Numbered from the stretch's first letter, positions 26,438 to 34,668 are shown. The stretch: DNA of 64,000 bases from Paenibacillus foliorum (GCF_013141765.1 NZ_WHOD01000071.1:1-64000); one strand, 5' to 3'. Made by a program: numbers and translations. The notes: generated from the letters alone by a model not told the origin.

Positions 26438-27314
26438 CGTCTTCCCACACCTCCGCAACTCTTCCACGAAGTGCATCCATGAATCCGTCATTATCAGGCT
26501 CATTTGGATCACTACCGCCCCGCAGCAGTTGTAATTCATACTTCATTTTTTCTATACGAACCTGTTTCTCTTCATCGATTGCCTCCATTCGATACTTCAG
26601 ATCAATCCATTTGGCCTTCTTGTCTTGGATACGAGTTAATGATTCCTCGTGAGCAAGAATATCATCTATAAGACGCTTCTCTGTTTCCTCCAGCTCTGTT
26701 GTAACCATTTCTTGCTTTTCACGAATGATGGTTGATGTTTTCCCAGTCTTCTCATCATGGATTTGAACAGGGTCCTTGACGGTTACTCGCTGCTGAAGAA
26801 CTCGCCGCCCCTTTTCAGTTAAGCCATTCATTAACTTTTGTATCCGGAGCAGCATCCTACGCTCTCGCATTGAAGCTAGCTTAATTCCTTCATCCACTTG
26901 AATGTATGGGTCAGTATCAATCTGCTCATACAAAAGACGCTCATCGTCTTCGAGAGCGTCCAGCCAGATCGTTTCATATTCACCTGTCTTAAGTGCTTTC
27001 TTATTGCGAAAGGGGCCGCCATGCCCGCCCCTATTACCTTTAGCATTCTTACTCCCGAGCGGAGCCCCGCCTTTATTGCCAACAGCATTTTTATTACCTT
27101 TGGGCGCACCACTACGTTTAGTAACGTTACCTTTCGTTTCATTAGTAACGTTACTATTCAGTACGGCTTCCCATTTGTCTTGCGACTTCCACTTTCTTAT
27201 CTGAGTTTCACCCAAACCAAGAGCAGCAGCAATGTCTTTGAGTTTTATAGTGCCGCTACTGTCGAGCCACATCTTCTTTGCCCTATCTCTGTCTGGAGAG
27301 CGTCCTCTAGCCAC
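26418..27314 (-). CDS. Terminase small subunit (YqaS/PBSX type)
   Basis: A 298-residue DNA recognition subunit. ARGRSPDRDRAKKMWLDS and LKDIAAALGLGETQIRKWK form the N-terminal helix-turn-helix. Next come GAPxGxKNA repeats (SGAPKGNKNAVGNKGGAP, GSKNAKGN), common in PBSX-type small terminases. A long helical oligomerisation region and an acidic tail follow. The start is GTG, with GAGGTGAGATGTA before it. Confidence 0.88.
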   Translation of the reverse strand: MARGRSPDRDRAKKMWLDSSGTIKLKDIAAALGLGETQIRKWKSQDKWEAVLNSNVTNETKGNVTKRSGAPKGNKNAVGNKGGAPLGSKNAKGNRGGHGGPFRNKKALKTGEYETIWLDALEDDERLLYEQIDTDPYIQVDEGIKLASMRERRMLLRIQKLMNGLTEKGRRVLQQRVTVKDPVQIHDEKTGKTSTIIREKQEMVTTELEETEKRLIDDILAHEESLTRIQDKKAKWIDLKYRMEAIDEEKQVRIEKMKYELQLLRGGSDPNEPDNDGFMDALRGRVAEVWEDDGKTEA

Positions 27315-27330
27315 TACATCTCACCTCACC

Positions 27331-27349
27331 TCCAATGTGTTGCATTGGA
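27331..27349. repeat. Short inverted repeat before small terminase
   Basis: TCCAATG (27331-27337) and CATTGGA (27343-27349) form a perfect 7-bp inverted repeat with a 5-base centre, just upstream of the small terminase ribosome binding site. It could be a small-terminase binding site or an RNA hairpin controlling translation. No direct evidence for either. Confidence 0.35.
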
Positions 27350-27362
27350 TTAAAGGGACGAG

Positions 27363-27551
27363 CTAGCCCCTCTTCCAATATTCTTCTATACCCATAATTA
27401 ACTTAGTTTTGGGTACATGCACTGTTAGTACTTTTATTTCTTCGCTTATACTTTTCTTAGGTAACTTTCCACTCAGAACCATTTCCAACAGGTCCTTTCC
27501 TTCACGTTCTCTTTTCATTTCATCAATTCGTTTTCTCAAGAGGTTTTCCAT
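27363..27551 (-). CDS. Small hypothetical protein
   Basis: A 62-residue basic, helical protein (MENLLRKRIDEMKRE) upstream of the terminase genes. AAGGACGTG precedes the ATG. Unrecognised. The spacing suggests it belongs to the late operon. Confidence 0.55.
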   Translation of the reverse strand: MENLLRKRIDEMKREREGKDLLEMVLSGKLPKKSISEEIKVLTVHVPKTKLIMGIEEYWKRG

Positions 27552-27646
27552 TCAAATCACGTCCTTAGCGTTAGTAGAGTCAATCTTCAACTCTTCATTG
27601 TACATTCTAAGAACGACAGATATGAAAATAACAACACTCTGTACAG

Positions 27647-27874
27647 TTATAATTCTTCCTTCTGCAGCTCAATATCAATCTCAATGAGCTTCTTCAAATC
27701 CTCAACCGTCTTGATCTCAATCCGCCCGTCCTGAAAGTCCTTCACCCACCGAGCAATACCGGCTTGAACGATCTTTCGATACTTGGACTTGGATTCCAGG
27801 ATGCCTTGAATGACTTCAATCTCGTGTTGTAAAAGCAAATCATCATTATTACTGTTCGTATTTTCATTAGACAA
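27647..27874 (-). CDS. Small hypothetical protein
   Basis: A 75-residue helical, acidic protein containing QHEIEVIQGILESKSKYRKI and VEDLKKLIEIDIELQ. The frame extends to 27946, but TTG 27874 is preferred because GGGGTG lies seven bases before it and the upstream codons cover a structured non-coding stretch. Unrecognised. It may be a packaging accessory. Confidence 0.5.
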   Translation of the reverse strand: MSNENTNSNNDDLLLQHEIEVIQGILESKSKYRKIVQAGIARWVKDFQDGRIEIKTVEDLKKLIEIDIELQKEEL

Positions 27875-27909
27875 TTGCGAACACCCCACAGATACGTTAC
27901 AATGGATAT

Positions 27910-28003
27910 GAGATCGTGTGTTCGATTCCGTGGCCACGGCTATCACGATCTCGCCGGGGGTGTCCCGGTGGTTAAGGGGGCGTTGATGCGCCCTCTTTTT
28001 TTA
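27910..28003 (+). ncRNA. Candidate structured RNA ending in a terminator
   Basis: Three compact hairpins lie in a row on the plus strand. The first is a 9-bp perfect outer stem (27910-27918 with 27944-27952) enclosing the 12-base palindrome CCGTGGCCACGG. The second is CCGGG-GGTGT-CCCGG (27954-27968). The third is a terminator stem (27974-27982 with 27989-27997) followed by seven T. It opposes the late operon and overlaps the 5' side of the small gene ending at 27647. It could be a small antisense RNA or a cos-type packaging site. Confidence 0.45.
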
Positions 28004-28082
28004 TTTTCATTACTTAACTAGCTTGCAGCTATGAAGAAATACGATAGAATATTATTACAATACATAAAAGGAAGGTCCCACA

Positions 28083-28406
28083 ATGACATTAAGTAAAAAA
28101 GGCTCCAGAAAGATAATAGTTAATGATGAAGAGTTTAGATGGATTATATCCCCCTCTAAGGACTTTATTTCACTTATTGCAGAACATGGACATGAAAAGG
28201 GTCGTAGAATTGAAGTCTATATAAAATCGGATATAAATAGACTTTGGGTTGAATTCCCTCATATTGATGACCAGAATTTGAAAGTCATTACACCAAAAGA
28301 TACTTCATTTATAATTTCTGAAGCTATTAAACAAGGTTGGAACCCAAAGGAAAAGGGCAAACCTATGGTCTTCGATTTAAATGGTGACTCATTAGTGAAA
28401 AGGTAA
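28083..28406 (+). CDS. Hypothetical protein on the opposite strand (moron-like)
   Basis: A 107-residue protein: KKGSRKIIVNDEEFRW, LIAEHGHEKGRRIEVYI and AIKQGWNPKEKGKPMVFDL. I know close relatives as small unassigned proteins in Bacilli genomes. GGAAGG precedes the ATG and the gene has its own orientation inside a minus-strand operon, as morons do. Function unknown. Confidence 0.7.
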   Translation: MTLSKKGSRKIIVNDEEFRWIISPSKDFISLIAEHGHEKGRRIEVYIKSDINRLWVEFPHIDDQNLKVITPKDTSFIISEAIKQGWNPKEKGKPMVFDLNGDSLVKR

Positions 28407-28413
28407 TACTTCA

Positions 28414-29706
28414 TTACGCCGCTGATTCAGCCCTAAACAAAAGAACCGGCTCTATGCCGGTTGCTTCGAGGTACCTCTTCTTGATTACATCACAGAATAT
28501 CGGATCAAGCTCCATGGTCCGGCAATCACGTTCTGTTTGCTCACAGGTCATCAGCGTTGAACCGCTGCCCCCGAATAAATCAACGATGATATCCCCACGC
28601 TTGCTGCTGTTTCTGATTGGTATTGCAATCAGCTCAAGCGGCTTTTGAGTGGGATGAACATACTTGGTCACATCTCCTCGAGACACTTCCCAAATGCTCT
28701 CAGGCTCTGGAGGCTCAACCGGTAGCCCTGCTTTCCAAACCGTCGTTTGTTTTCGATCTCCATACCATGCAGGTGACTTTCCTTTGAAATGCGCATAGAA
28801 AACCGGCTCATGCTTGTACTTATACTGAGCAAAACCAAAGGTGAACGCGTTCTTTACCCAGATACACTGCGTACGGACCACGATGCCGGCTTCGTTCATT
28901 GCATCTTCAAACTCACGTTGATATGAAGAAGGGTGAAACACATATATTGCAGCAGTCGCATCCATGACTGCAGCATAGCTCCCAAAGACTGCATTCAAAA
29001 ACTCCTTGAACTGCTCTGCTGGCATATCATCATTCATGATTGTATCCCGGCCGTCCGCGGCCAACCTTACTGAATCACTTTTAAACGCAACATTATATGG
29101 TGGGTCAGTAACCACAAGCGCAGCCCTCGCCTCACCCATTAGCCGTTGTACATCTGCTCTATTCGTTGCATCACCACACATCAACAAATGCCGACCGAGC
29201 TGCCACACATCACCATAACGGGTTTCTGGATCTTTGATTTCATCTAGAGCACGCTGCACGTCGAAATCATCTTCTACGACAGTCGGATCGATATCCGTAT
29301 TGACCGGCAGGCCCTGGAGAAGGTTGTCCAACTCGTCAGCCTGATAACCTGATTGAAGCGCAATCTCCTCGAGAGAAAAGTGAGTCGAGAGCTCCTCCAA
29401 TAAAGATGCAAGCAGCTCTTCATTGGTATGTCCCCGAAGATGCCCCAGGCTTACGGTTAGTAGCTTAGCCTCTTCTTGGCTCGATTCAACGATAACGCAG
29501 ACGATTTCATTTAAGCCAGCTTCTCCAGCTGCCCGCCAGCGCTTCTCTCCTTTGATGATGGTCAAATCAGATCGAACCAGGATCGGCTGCAGCACACCAT
29601 GTTTACGGATACTCTCCACCAATGATTTATATATGTAATCATCCATTTCATTGGGGTTCCAACCGTTGGTCTTGAGCTGTTCAATCGGCAGTGTCTCGAT
29701 TCTCAT
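28414..29706 (-). CDS. ParB-domain / DNA methyltransferase fusion
   Basis: A 430-residue fusion. Residues 1-110 are a ParB/Srx N-terminal fold (LPIEQLKTNGWNPNEM, GVLQPILVRSDLTIIKGEKRWRAA), followed by a KorB-like helical stretch. Residues 175-420 are a class-beta amino-methyltransferase with the catalytic TDPPYNV motif before the AdoMet motif DLFGGSGSTL, and HPTQKP between them. It would methylate N6-adenine or N4-cytosine, perhaps shielding phage DNA from restriction. It opens the late operon. Confidence 0.88.
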   Translation of the reverse strand: MRIETLPIEQLKTNGWNPNEMDDYIYKSLVESIRKHGVLQPILVRSDLTIIKGEKRWRAAGEAGLNEIVCVIVESSQEEAKLLTVSLGHLRGHTNEELLASLLEELSTHFSLEEIALQSGYQADELDNLLQGLPVNTDIDPTVVEDDFDVQRALDEIKDPETRYGDVWQLGRHLLMCGDATNRADVQRLMGEARAALVVTDPPYNVAFKSDSVRLAADGRDTIMNDDMPAEQFKEFLNAVFGSYAAVMDATAAIYVFHPSSYQREFEDAMNEAGIVVRTQCIWVKNAFTFGFAQYKYKHEPVFYAHFKGKSPAWYGDRKQTTVWKAGLPVEPPEPESIWEVSRGDVTKYVHPTQKPLELIAIPIRNSSKRGDIIVDLFGGSGSTLMTCEQTERDCRTMELDPIFCDVIKKRYLEATGIEPVLLFRAESAA

Positions 29707-29745
29707 TACTACACCTCCATAAAGTTAAGTTGGTTTTAAGCAAAA

Positions 29746-29775
29746 GAAAAAAGCACCGGTCAGGGTGCTTTTTCT
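29746..29775. terminator. Bidirectional terminator
   Basis: AAGCACC (29751-29757) pairs with GGTGCTT (29764-29770), flanked by an A-run on the left and TTTTTC on the right. It separates the small gene at 29777 from the methyltransferase gene. Confidence 0.8.
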
Positions 29776-29776
29776 G

Positions 29777-29947
29777 TTACACTTTATATTTTTCATATTC
29801 TTGCATCACATCTTGCAACGCCGAATACTCATCATTAAATCTTTTAGAATATATTTCTTTACCATCCGATTTTCTTTTAATGATGGAGAACCAGCCTTCT
29901 ACTTTTAATGTAGCTACTGCTTCATATTCCTCGTCTCCTTCTGTCAA
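29777..29947 (-). CDS. Small hypothetical protein
   Basis: A 56-residue acidic protein (MTEGDEEYEAVATLKVEGWF to EYEKYKV). TTG 29947 is preceded by AGGAGG at seven-base spacing, close to ideal. A terminator follows the stop directly. Unrecognised. The bases from 29960 to 30195 hold no further gene, only the terminator at 30093-30116. Confidence 0.6.
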   Translation of the reverse strand: MTEGDEEYEAVATLKVEGWFSIIKRKSDGKEIYSKRFNDEYSALQDVMQEYEKYKV

Positions 29948-30092
29948 AATATTACCTCCTTTAGATGAAATTTTTTATTTAGTCTCAACTACAAAGAATG
30001 TATATGCTTACCTGATAGAATTATTCAATTAACCTCTATAATTTCATTACGCCCCCTTCCCTTTTCACCGCTATGGTTGTATAACCACATAG

Positions 30093-30116
30093 CAAAAAAT
30101 GACGCATCTCTGCGCC
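30093..30116 (-). terminator. Terminator after membrane-protein gene
   Basis: Minus-strand GGCGCA-GAGA-TGCGTC stem (six pairs, one G-U) followed by ATTTTTT. It lies 80 bases downstream of the gene at 30196. Confidence 0.65.
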
Positions 30117-30195
30117 ACTCACTGCAAGTATCCAACTATTCACTTAATGGCACATTGGACGACAAAACAACTCAGTTTATTGATGTTATAGTACT

Positions 30196-30909
30196 TCAAT
30201 TTTTATAATATTTCTCAGCACTCATATTTAAAACACCTTCATTTCTTAATCTAATTAATAATATTACTGATTGCAAATGACCGAAATCTGAATGACCATA
30301 CTCTTTAATGATATTTTTCATGGTTTCGACAGATATTTCATCACCGGACTTAAAAAAATCACGAATTTTCTCCTTGACTATTTGGTAAAATATCTCTTCA
30401 CCAAGAAGCTTAGTCCCTTTCTTTTGCACATTAACAGAAATATTCTGATCGCTGATTTCTCTGTTACTAATGGTTAAAGATGACTTTAAATGCTCACTAG
30501 CGAGTTCGACTTTTTCGTTAACTATTGCTATTATCTCTTCTTGACTTAATGAATTCTGTTGCAATAATTTATCTTGAAGTTCATTTTTTATATTCTCACT
30601 AATTTCATCAATTTTAATATCCTTCTCTTTATTAAATTCACGTGGATCGAAGTTGTTTAGTTTCGTGTCCATTTGACTTACTTTCTCTCTCACTTCAGCT
30701 AGCATAACATTAATTTGATCTTTAACATTATCCCCTTTTGTTGCTTCTCTAACTGAGATGTAAATGGCAACAGCACCTAAAGCTAATGAAACGAATGTAG
30801 ACCCATAAGAAACAATCTGCATAAGCCAATCCTTATATACAAATGCCATCCCTTGAGCAAACAATGTGAAAGTCAATAACCAAAACCAATCAATCGTTCT
30901 CCATTTCAT
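30196..30909 (-). CDS. Membrane protein with long coiled coil, unknown
   Basis: A 237-residue protein with two N-terminal membrane helices (about residues 8-25 and 30-52). A cytoplasmic coiled coil follows (MLAEVREKVSQMDTKL to NEKVELASEHL), then a compact C-terminal helical domain (FYQIVKEKIRDFF, LQSVILLIRLRNEGVLNM) that may be a winged helix. I do not recognise it. AT-rich compared with neighbours. It pairs with the membrane gene at 30971 and could be a superinfection-exclusion or defence gene carried by the phage. Confidence 0.65.
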   Translation of the reverse strand: MKWRTIDWFWLLTFTLFAQGMAFVYKDWLMQIVSYGSTFVSLALGAVAIYISVREATKGDNVKDQINVMLAEVREKVSQMDTKLNNFDPREFNKEKDIKIDEISENIKNELQDKLLQQNSLSQEEIIAIVNEKVELASEHLKSSLTISNREISDQNISVNVQKKGTKLLGEEIFYQIVKEKIRDFFKSGDEISVETMKNIIKEYGHSDFGHLQSVILLIRLRNEGVLNMSAEKYYKN

Positions 30910-30970
30910 TTAAAGAGCACCCCTTCAATATTCTTCATTAATTCGCAAAATTACGCGACAAATGCTCCTC

Positions 30971-31588
30971 TTAGGACCGAAACCGTGTGATTTTTTCATA
31001 CTCCTCAGCTTCATAAATTAGAGTCTCGCCGATCTCAATAGACAATAAGTTAACTTGTTTTATTTCAGCATTTATCAATTCTACCAATTCTCTTTGTAAT
31101 AGTACTTTTTCAGATTTTCCCATTAAAAATGAGTTCCACTTTTCGAAATGATATAAAATCGTGGTTGTTTTATAATACACAAGTGGGCTCACAGAGGCCG
31201 CTTTTGTATTAAGTTCGTCAGTTCTTCTTAATAAGTTAGTGAAGGTCACACCTAATCGATAAAAGTCTTTAACTTCTAGATCATAATAAACGCTTTCTAA
31301 TGCCTCATCAATGCTTTTAAAAACGTCTTCGCAATTTTTAAGTTTTAAAGGATGTTTGTTTATAAAATCCATCTTATATTGATTATTTATGGTCATCCTA
31401 ACACCAACCAACGTTATAAATCCACCAATTATTGCTCCTAAAAAGGCAAGTGGATCCCACCCACTTAATTTGTATCTAGCTAATACCAAATCCAATAATA
31501 ACAGCATCAACATTATACAAATAGCAAGTAGAATAAATAGAATAGAATTGATTAGCCACTTCTTTACCCGATCTTCATCGAACTTCAC
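30971..31588 (-). CDS. Membrane protein with two N-terminal helices, unknown
   Basis: A 205-residue protein with two membrane helices (about residues 12-36 and 45-62) followed by a soluble helical domain (LKNCEDVFKSIDEALESVYYDL, LLRRTDELNTKAA). No family recognised. Topology is like its neighbour at 30196, and both are AT-rich, suggesting a two-gene insertion between the late regulator and the late operon. Confidence 0.6.
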   Translation of the reverse strand: MKFDEDRVKKWLINSILFILLAICIMLMLLLLDLVLARYKLSGWDPLAFLGAIIGGFITLVGVRMTINNQYKMDFINKHPLKLKNCEDVFKSIDEALESVYYDLEVKDFYRLGVTFTNLLRRTDELNTKAASVSPLVYYKTTTILYHFEKWNSFLMGKSEKVLLQRELVELINAEIKQVNLLSIEIGETLIYEAEEYEKITRFRS

Positions 31589-31648
31589 TACTTCACATCC
31601 CTATAAAAAAAGTCCTCTTAAATATTACCACAAAATAACAAATATAGC

Positions 31649-32161
31649 TTATTCCAAAAGGAACAAGCTGTTCATTTTCGCATCTTCAATTTTCTTTGCC
31701 GCTCGTTCTAAAAACTTCTGCACCGTGCTCCTTCCAAGATGTAACTCTAAAGCGATATCATATTCACTCATGCCATCAACGTGATACATAATAAAACATT
31801 GCTTCTCTCGATCCGTTAGGTCATGCATCGCTTCTTCTAATCTAAAACATTCGTCCGCCGTCAGTTCTCTGCTCTCGCGCTGTACTGTCCATCCATTTGG
31901 TGATTCATACCGATCTAGCCAAGCAGGGTCCCACGGACGCTCATACCTTTTCTCTACGCCCCGCATGCTCCCTGGCCGACGCCCTGTTGCAAGCCATTCC
32001 AGCACGTATTCACAATCCTGGATCATGCTACCGAAAAGTTCCCGCTGAGCTTTCTGTTCTTTAGGGTCACATGCATCTTTAGCCTTCTCGATCATCCGCT
32101 TTGTATGTCTATATGCTGGTATAAGATCAATGATTGATGCATTCCAATGTTCATTAGCCAT
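31649..32161 (-). CDS. Sigma-70 region 4-like late transcription regulator
   Basis: A 170-residue regulator of the ArpU/Xpf kind. An N-terminal helical domain precedes a sigma region 4 helix-turn-helix at the C-terminus (LTDREKQCFIMYHVDGMSEY, IALELHLGRSTVQKFLERA). Such proteins switch on phage late genes. The frame extends to 32227, but ATG 32161 excludes a perfect inverted repeat at 32206-32244. GTG nine bases upstream is an alternative. It is the last gene of the early block, as expected. Confidence 0.8.
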   Translation of the reverse strand: MANEHWNASIIDLIPAYRHTKRMIEKAKDACDPKEQKAQRELFGSMIQDCEYVLEWLATGRRPGSMRGVEKRYERPWDPAWLDRYESPNGWTVQRESRELTADECFRLEEAMHDLTDREKQCFIMYHVDGMSEYDIALELHLGRSTVQKFLERAAKKIEDAKMNSLFLLE

Positions 32162-32205
32162 TCCCCTCACCCATCCTCTATGATATAGTGGTGATAGGAA
32201 CACAT

Positions 32206-32244
32206 ATTCCCCAGCGCCTCCGACCAAGGTACACGCTGGGGAAT
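32206..32244 (+). repeat. Perfect 11-bp inverted repeat
   Basis: ATTCCCCAGCG (32206-32216) and CGCTGGGGAAT (32234-32244) flank a 17-base loop. TTCTTTATT follows on the plus strand. It lies between the 43-residue gene and the sigma-like regulator, so it may be a terminator for plus transcription or a leader structure in the minus transcript. Confidence 0.55.
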
Positions 32245-32251
32245 TTCTTTA

Positions 32252-32383
32252 TTATGATTGTTCTTCTGCTTCTATCTCTTCATTAGTTTCGACCATATAA
32301 CCCTCTGGTGTTTTTTCGCTAATTGCCACGATCACTCCGTTTGTATCTCTCTTAATAAATAATAATTCCTGTTTCCATTTCAT
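32252..32383 (-). CDS. Small hypothetical protein
   Basis: A 43-residue protein (MKWKQELLFIKRDTNG to EIEAEEQS). ATG 32383 has AAGGAGAG upstream. Acidic C-terminus. Unrecognised, co-directional with the late regulator. Confidence 0.55.
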   Translation of the reverse strand: MKWKQELLFIKRDTNGVIVAISEKTPEGYMVETNEEIEAEEQS

Positions 32384-32515
32384 GTTTATTCTCTCCTTAT
32401 TCTCCGGTACTTGGTTTATATCATGGGATTGTCCTCCCAAGATTGAAACTATAACATGAATAATTCTCCATTTACTGCAAATAATAATCTCGATAAAATC
32501 CAAATGGAGGTAATT

Positions 32516-32680
32516 ATGAAACACATTATCACTAAACAAATAGCTGATGAAGCTGGTATTACAGAACCACAAGCCGAGAAAGCAGTAGATGCACTAATTG
32601 GCTATTTTAAAACAAGACTCCCAGTCGAAACAAACAATGATATTCAAAGTCTCATTATAGGTGAAGATAACATGCATTAA
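32516..32680 (+). CDS. Small helical protein, possible HU/DUF2267-like fold
   Basis: A 54-residue protein beginning MKHIITKQIADEAG, with TEPQAEKAVDALIGYFKTRLP. The helical pattern resembles the first helices of HU-type or DUF2267-like proteins, though too short for either. GGAGG lies five bases before ATG 32516. It is on the plus strand in a minus-strand region and has its own terminator, so it is an independent unit. Confidence 0.55.
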   Translation: MKHIITKQIADEAGITEPQAEKAVDALIGYFKTRLPVETNNDIQSLIIGEDNMH

Positions 32681-32705
32681 CTCTCTTCAAAGAGAGTTTT
32701 TTTAT
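32679..32705 (+). terminator. Rho-independent terminator
   Basis: ACTCTCTT and AAGAGAGT form a perfect stem with a two-base loop, followed by TTTTTT. It directly follows the stop at 32680. Confidence 0.85.
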
Positions 32706-32740
32706 TTACAAACATAAACGCCTTATCATAGCTCAGCCTT

Positions 32741-32896
32741 CTAATCCATACAAAAGTACCCTTTATTGATCCTCTCGATATCTTCAAGCGTAGCCGGCAT
32801 GATAATAAATGCCTTACCATCAATCCAAAATACTTCTTGCTCATGATCCTTTAGCTGCAAAAGGTGCTGCTCAAAGGGGATTCTTGAATCGTTCAT
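32741..32896 (-). CDS. Small hypothetical protein
   Basis: A 51-residue protein (MNDSRIPFEQHLLQL to KGYFCMD). TAAGGAGG precedes ATG 32896. Unrecognised. It follows the 316-residue protein gene in the early operon. Confidence 0.6.
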   Translation of the reverse strand: MNDSRIPFEQHLLQLKDHEQEVFWIDGKAFIIMPATLEDIERINKGYFCMD

Positions 32897-32924
32897 GCTG
32901 CCTCCTTATATTGGAAGGAGCAGC

Positions 32925-33875
32925 TTACGCTGCCCCGTCTTGCCCTTTCATTGCCTCTTTCACTTTCTTTTTATACTTATTCCAAGCCGTTTGAAGGATA
33001 GTTGATGATATTTTCAAACTCTGAGCAATCTCCATCCATGTCTCCCCATCTTTCTTACGTTTCAGCAGCCCCGGGAAATCAAACTGTATGTCTTCAAAAG
33101 TAGGGCTGTTCTTCAAAATAAATCCCTCTACGTCTACAGAGTCAATGCCTGCAGGTTGTTCAGATTCCGTATGATCTTTCGATTGTTCTGAGTCTCCACT
33201 GCTGTCCGTCTGTTTTATGACATCGCCTGCTTCCTGATTGGATTCAGTTTGATTATCATCACCTTCAACAATACCTTGCTCAACTGTTGATCCAGCTCCA
33301 CCGTTTTCTTGGGCTTCCTTCCATTCGTGCCACTTCATAGCAAGAGGAGCCACGCGCTTACGGTAATCGTCCATGAGGACGGAAAACTCTCCAAGAGAGA
33401 TGTTCAATTCGTAAGCAATTTTCGCATAAGTAACACCATCGCTAGCTCGAGAAAGGATATGTGGAAAGTCATATGTCATATCGTCATAGATAGGAGCTAA
33501 GCCACTGCGGATGAATTCATCGATCTTAATGAGATCAGCTTCGACCTTTTCCTCTTTCACTGGAATTTGCTCTTTTGGTAGACCTAAGTCTGCCTCAAGC
33601 TGCTCCCCTTCTGGCTTCGCCACCTCAGAAACAATACCTGTTTCATCCACCTTATACTCACGGATTGGTTTGTTCGTTTTGGCATTGATCTCCACCTTGT
33701 AAGAAACTATTGTGCTCTCTAAGGAGAAGCGCACGTTCCTTTCAATCATCTTACGAAGGTGAAAATAATCTTCTTTATTGTCCAGATCTTCCGAAATCTC
33801 AATTTGCAGAAGCAACTTGCCGCCCTTCTTCATATTGGCGTTGACCAGTACTCCCTCGGCCTCAATGTAACTCAC
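32925..33875 (-). CDS. Phage protein with duplicated helix-turn-helix-like domain
   Basis: A 316-residue protein. The N-terminal 110 residues are beta-rich (EAEGVLVNANMKKGGKLLLQ). Two related 55-60-residue segments follow, IDEFIRSGLAPIYDDMTYDF onward and VEGFILKNSPTFEDIQFDF onward. Each ends in a helix pair resembling a helix-turn-helix (YAKIAYELNISLGEF, WMEIAQSLKISSTIL), and a 60-residue acidic linker separates them. I do not recognise a family. GTG 33875 has GAAGGG nine bases before it. It follows the RuvC gene. Confidence 0.65.
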   Translation of the reverse strand: MSYIEAEGVLVNANMKKGGKLLLQIEISEDLDNKEDYFHLRKMIERNVRFSLESTIVSYKVEINAKTNKPIREYKVDETGIVSEVAKPEGEQLEADLGLPKEQIPVKEEKVEADLIKIDEFIRSGLAPIYDDMTYDFPHILSRASDGVTYAKIAYELNISLGEFSVLMDDYRKRVAPLAMKWHEWKEAQENGGAGSTVEQGIVEGDDNQTESNQEAGDVIKQTDSSGDSEQSKDHTESEQPAGIDSVDVEGFILKNSPTFEDIQFDFPGLLKRKKDGETWMEIAQSLKISSTILQTAWNKYKKKVKEAMKGQDGAA

Positions 33876-33880
33876 ACATA

Positions 33881-34381
33881 TCATCCCTTCAGTTTTTTTA
33901 TTACTTCCTGCTGGCATTTCACGAGCTTAACCGGTTCATATAGAGCCCGTGCTATTTGAGCAAGTACATAGGCGTCTGTTACGTTATTGCTTTTATGCTG
34001 AAAGCCCCATCGCTTAAATACCTCAACGGCAACTGCCTCTTTACCAGCATTGCCTCCTGCACCGGTAAACTTCTTAAGTGCAGATGGAGCAACCTCAATC
34101 ATGCTCGTCTTTCGCTCGTAGAGGCTCATCCGTATTCCCCAGCCTATTCCTCCAAGTAAGAAACCGGCTTGGCTGGCAAATCCAAATCCTTCGATGGCTA
34201 CCCTATCACTTGGGTTAGTCAAGCCTATGATAGTTTGAACTAGCAAGCGCATATGTCTCGCGCTAGGATCTCGACCATAAAGCCCCACTTCGATCTCTCG
34301 AGCATCCCAAACCTCACCGTCTTCATCCAGGACCACTAATCCGGTTTTAGTCGAAGGATCCAACCCTACATAACGTGGCAA
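33881..34381 (-). CDS. RuvC-like Holliday junction resolvase
   Basis: A 166-residue RNase H-fold nuclease. GLDPSTKTGL carries the first aspartate, VAIEGFGF the glutamate and NVTDAYVLAQIA the last aspartate. It cuts branched replication intermediates before packaging. It sits in the replication/recombination block with DnaB and RecT. Confidence 0.85.
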   Translation of the reverse strand: MPRYVGLDPSTKTGLVVLDEDGEVWDAREIEVGLYGRDPSARHMRLLVQTIIGLTNPSDRVAIEGFGFASQAGFLLGGIGWGIRMSLYERKTSMIEVAPSALKKFTGAGGNAGKEAVAVEVFKRWGFQHKSNNVTDAYVLAQIARALYEPVKLVKCQQEVIKKLKG

Positions 34382-34543
34382 TCAACTCACCACCTTCACA
34401 CATCTGATTGGCCCTCGCAGTGCTCGTTTACTGGCGACTATGTATTTCTCAGAGAGTACGTAAACCTCGCCTAGCTCCTTGTTTCCTTTTTCGATAACAA
34501 CAAATTTATATTTGGTTTGGAACAGCGGATCAAGCCTACTCAT
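34382..34543 (-). CDS. Small hypothetical protein
   Basis: A 53-residue basic protein (MSRLDPLFQTKYKF to IRCVKVVS). ATG 34543 overlaps the stop of the preceding 42-residue gene in an ATGA arrangement, and AGAAAGG lies upstream. Unrecognised. Confidence 0.58.
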   Translation of the reverse strand: MSRLDPLFQTKYKFVVIEKGNKELGEVYVLSEKYIVASKRALRGPIRCVKVVS

Positions 34544-34668
34544 GGGCTTACCTTTCTCCACCAAAGTCCAAGAATACTCGGACGCATACGTACATAAGCA
34601 GCCCATACGCCTTCTTCATTTGTGTATTTCTGCCCTACTGCTTTGCCACTGATAGTTAACTGGTACAT
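34540..34668 (-). CDS. Small hypothetical protein
   Basis: A 42-residue protein (MYQLTISGKAVGQKY to WRKVSP). AAAAGGAG precedes ATG 34668. Its TGA overlaps the next ATG, so the two small genes are translationally coupled. Unrecognised. Confidence 0.5.
   Translation of the reverse strand: MYQLTISGKAVGQKYTNEEGVWAAYVRMRPSILGLWWRKVSP

Noticed and set aside
27915..27945. tRNA-like T-loop sequence GTTCGATTCC
   Set aside because: The flanking bases cannot form a T-arm, and no acceptor or anticodon stem fits. The stretch is better explained by the long hairpin at 27910-27952.
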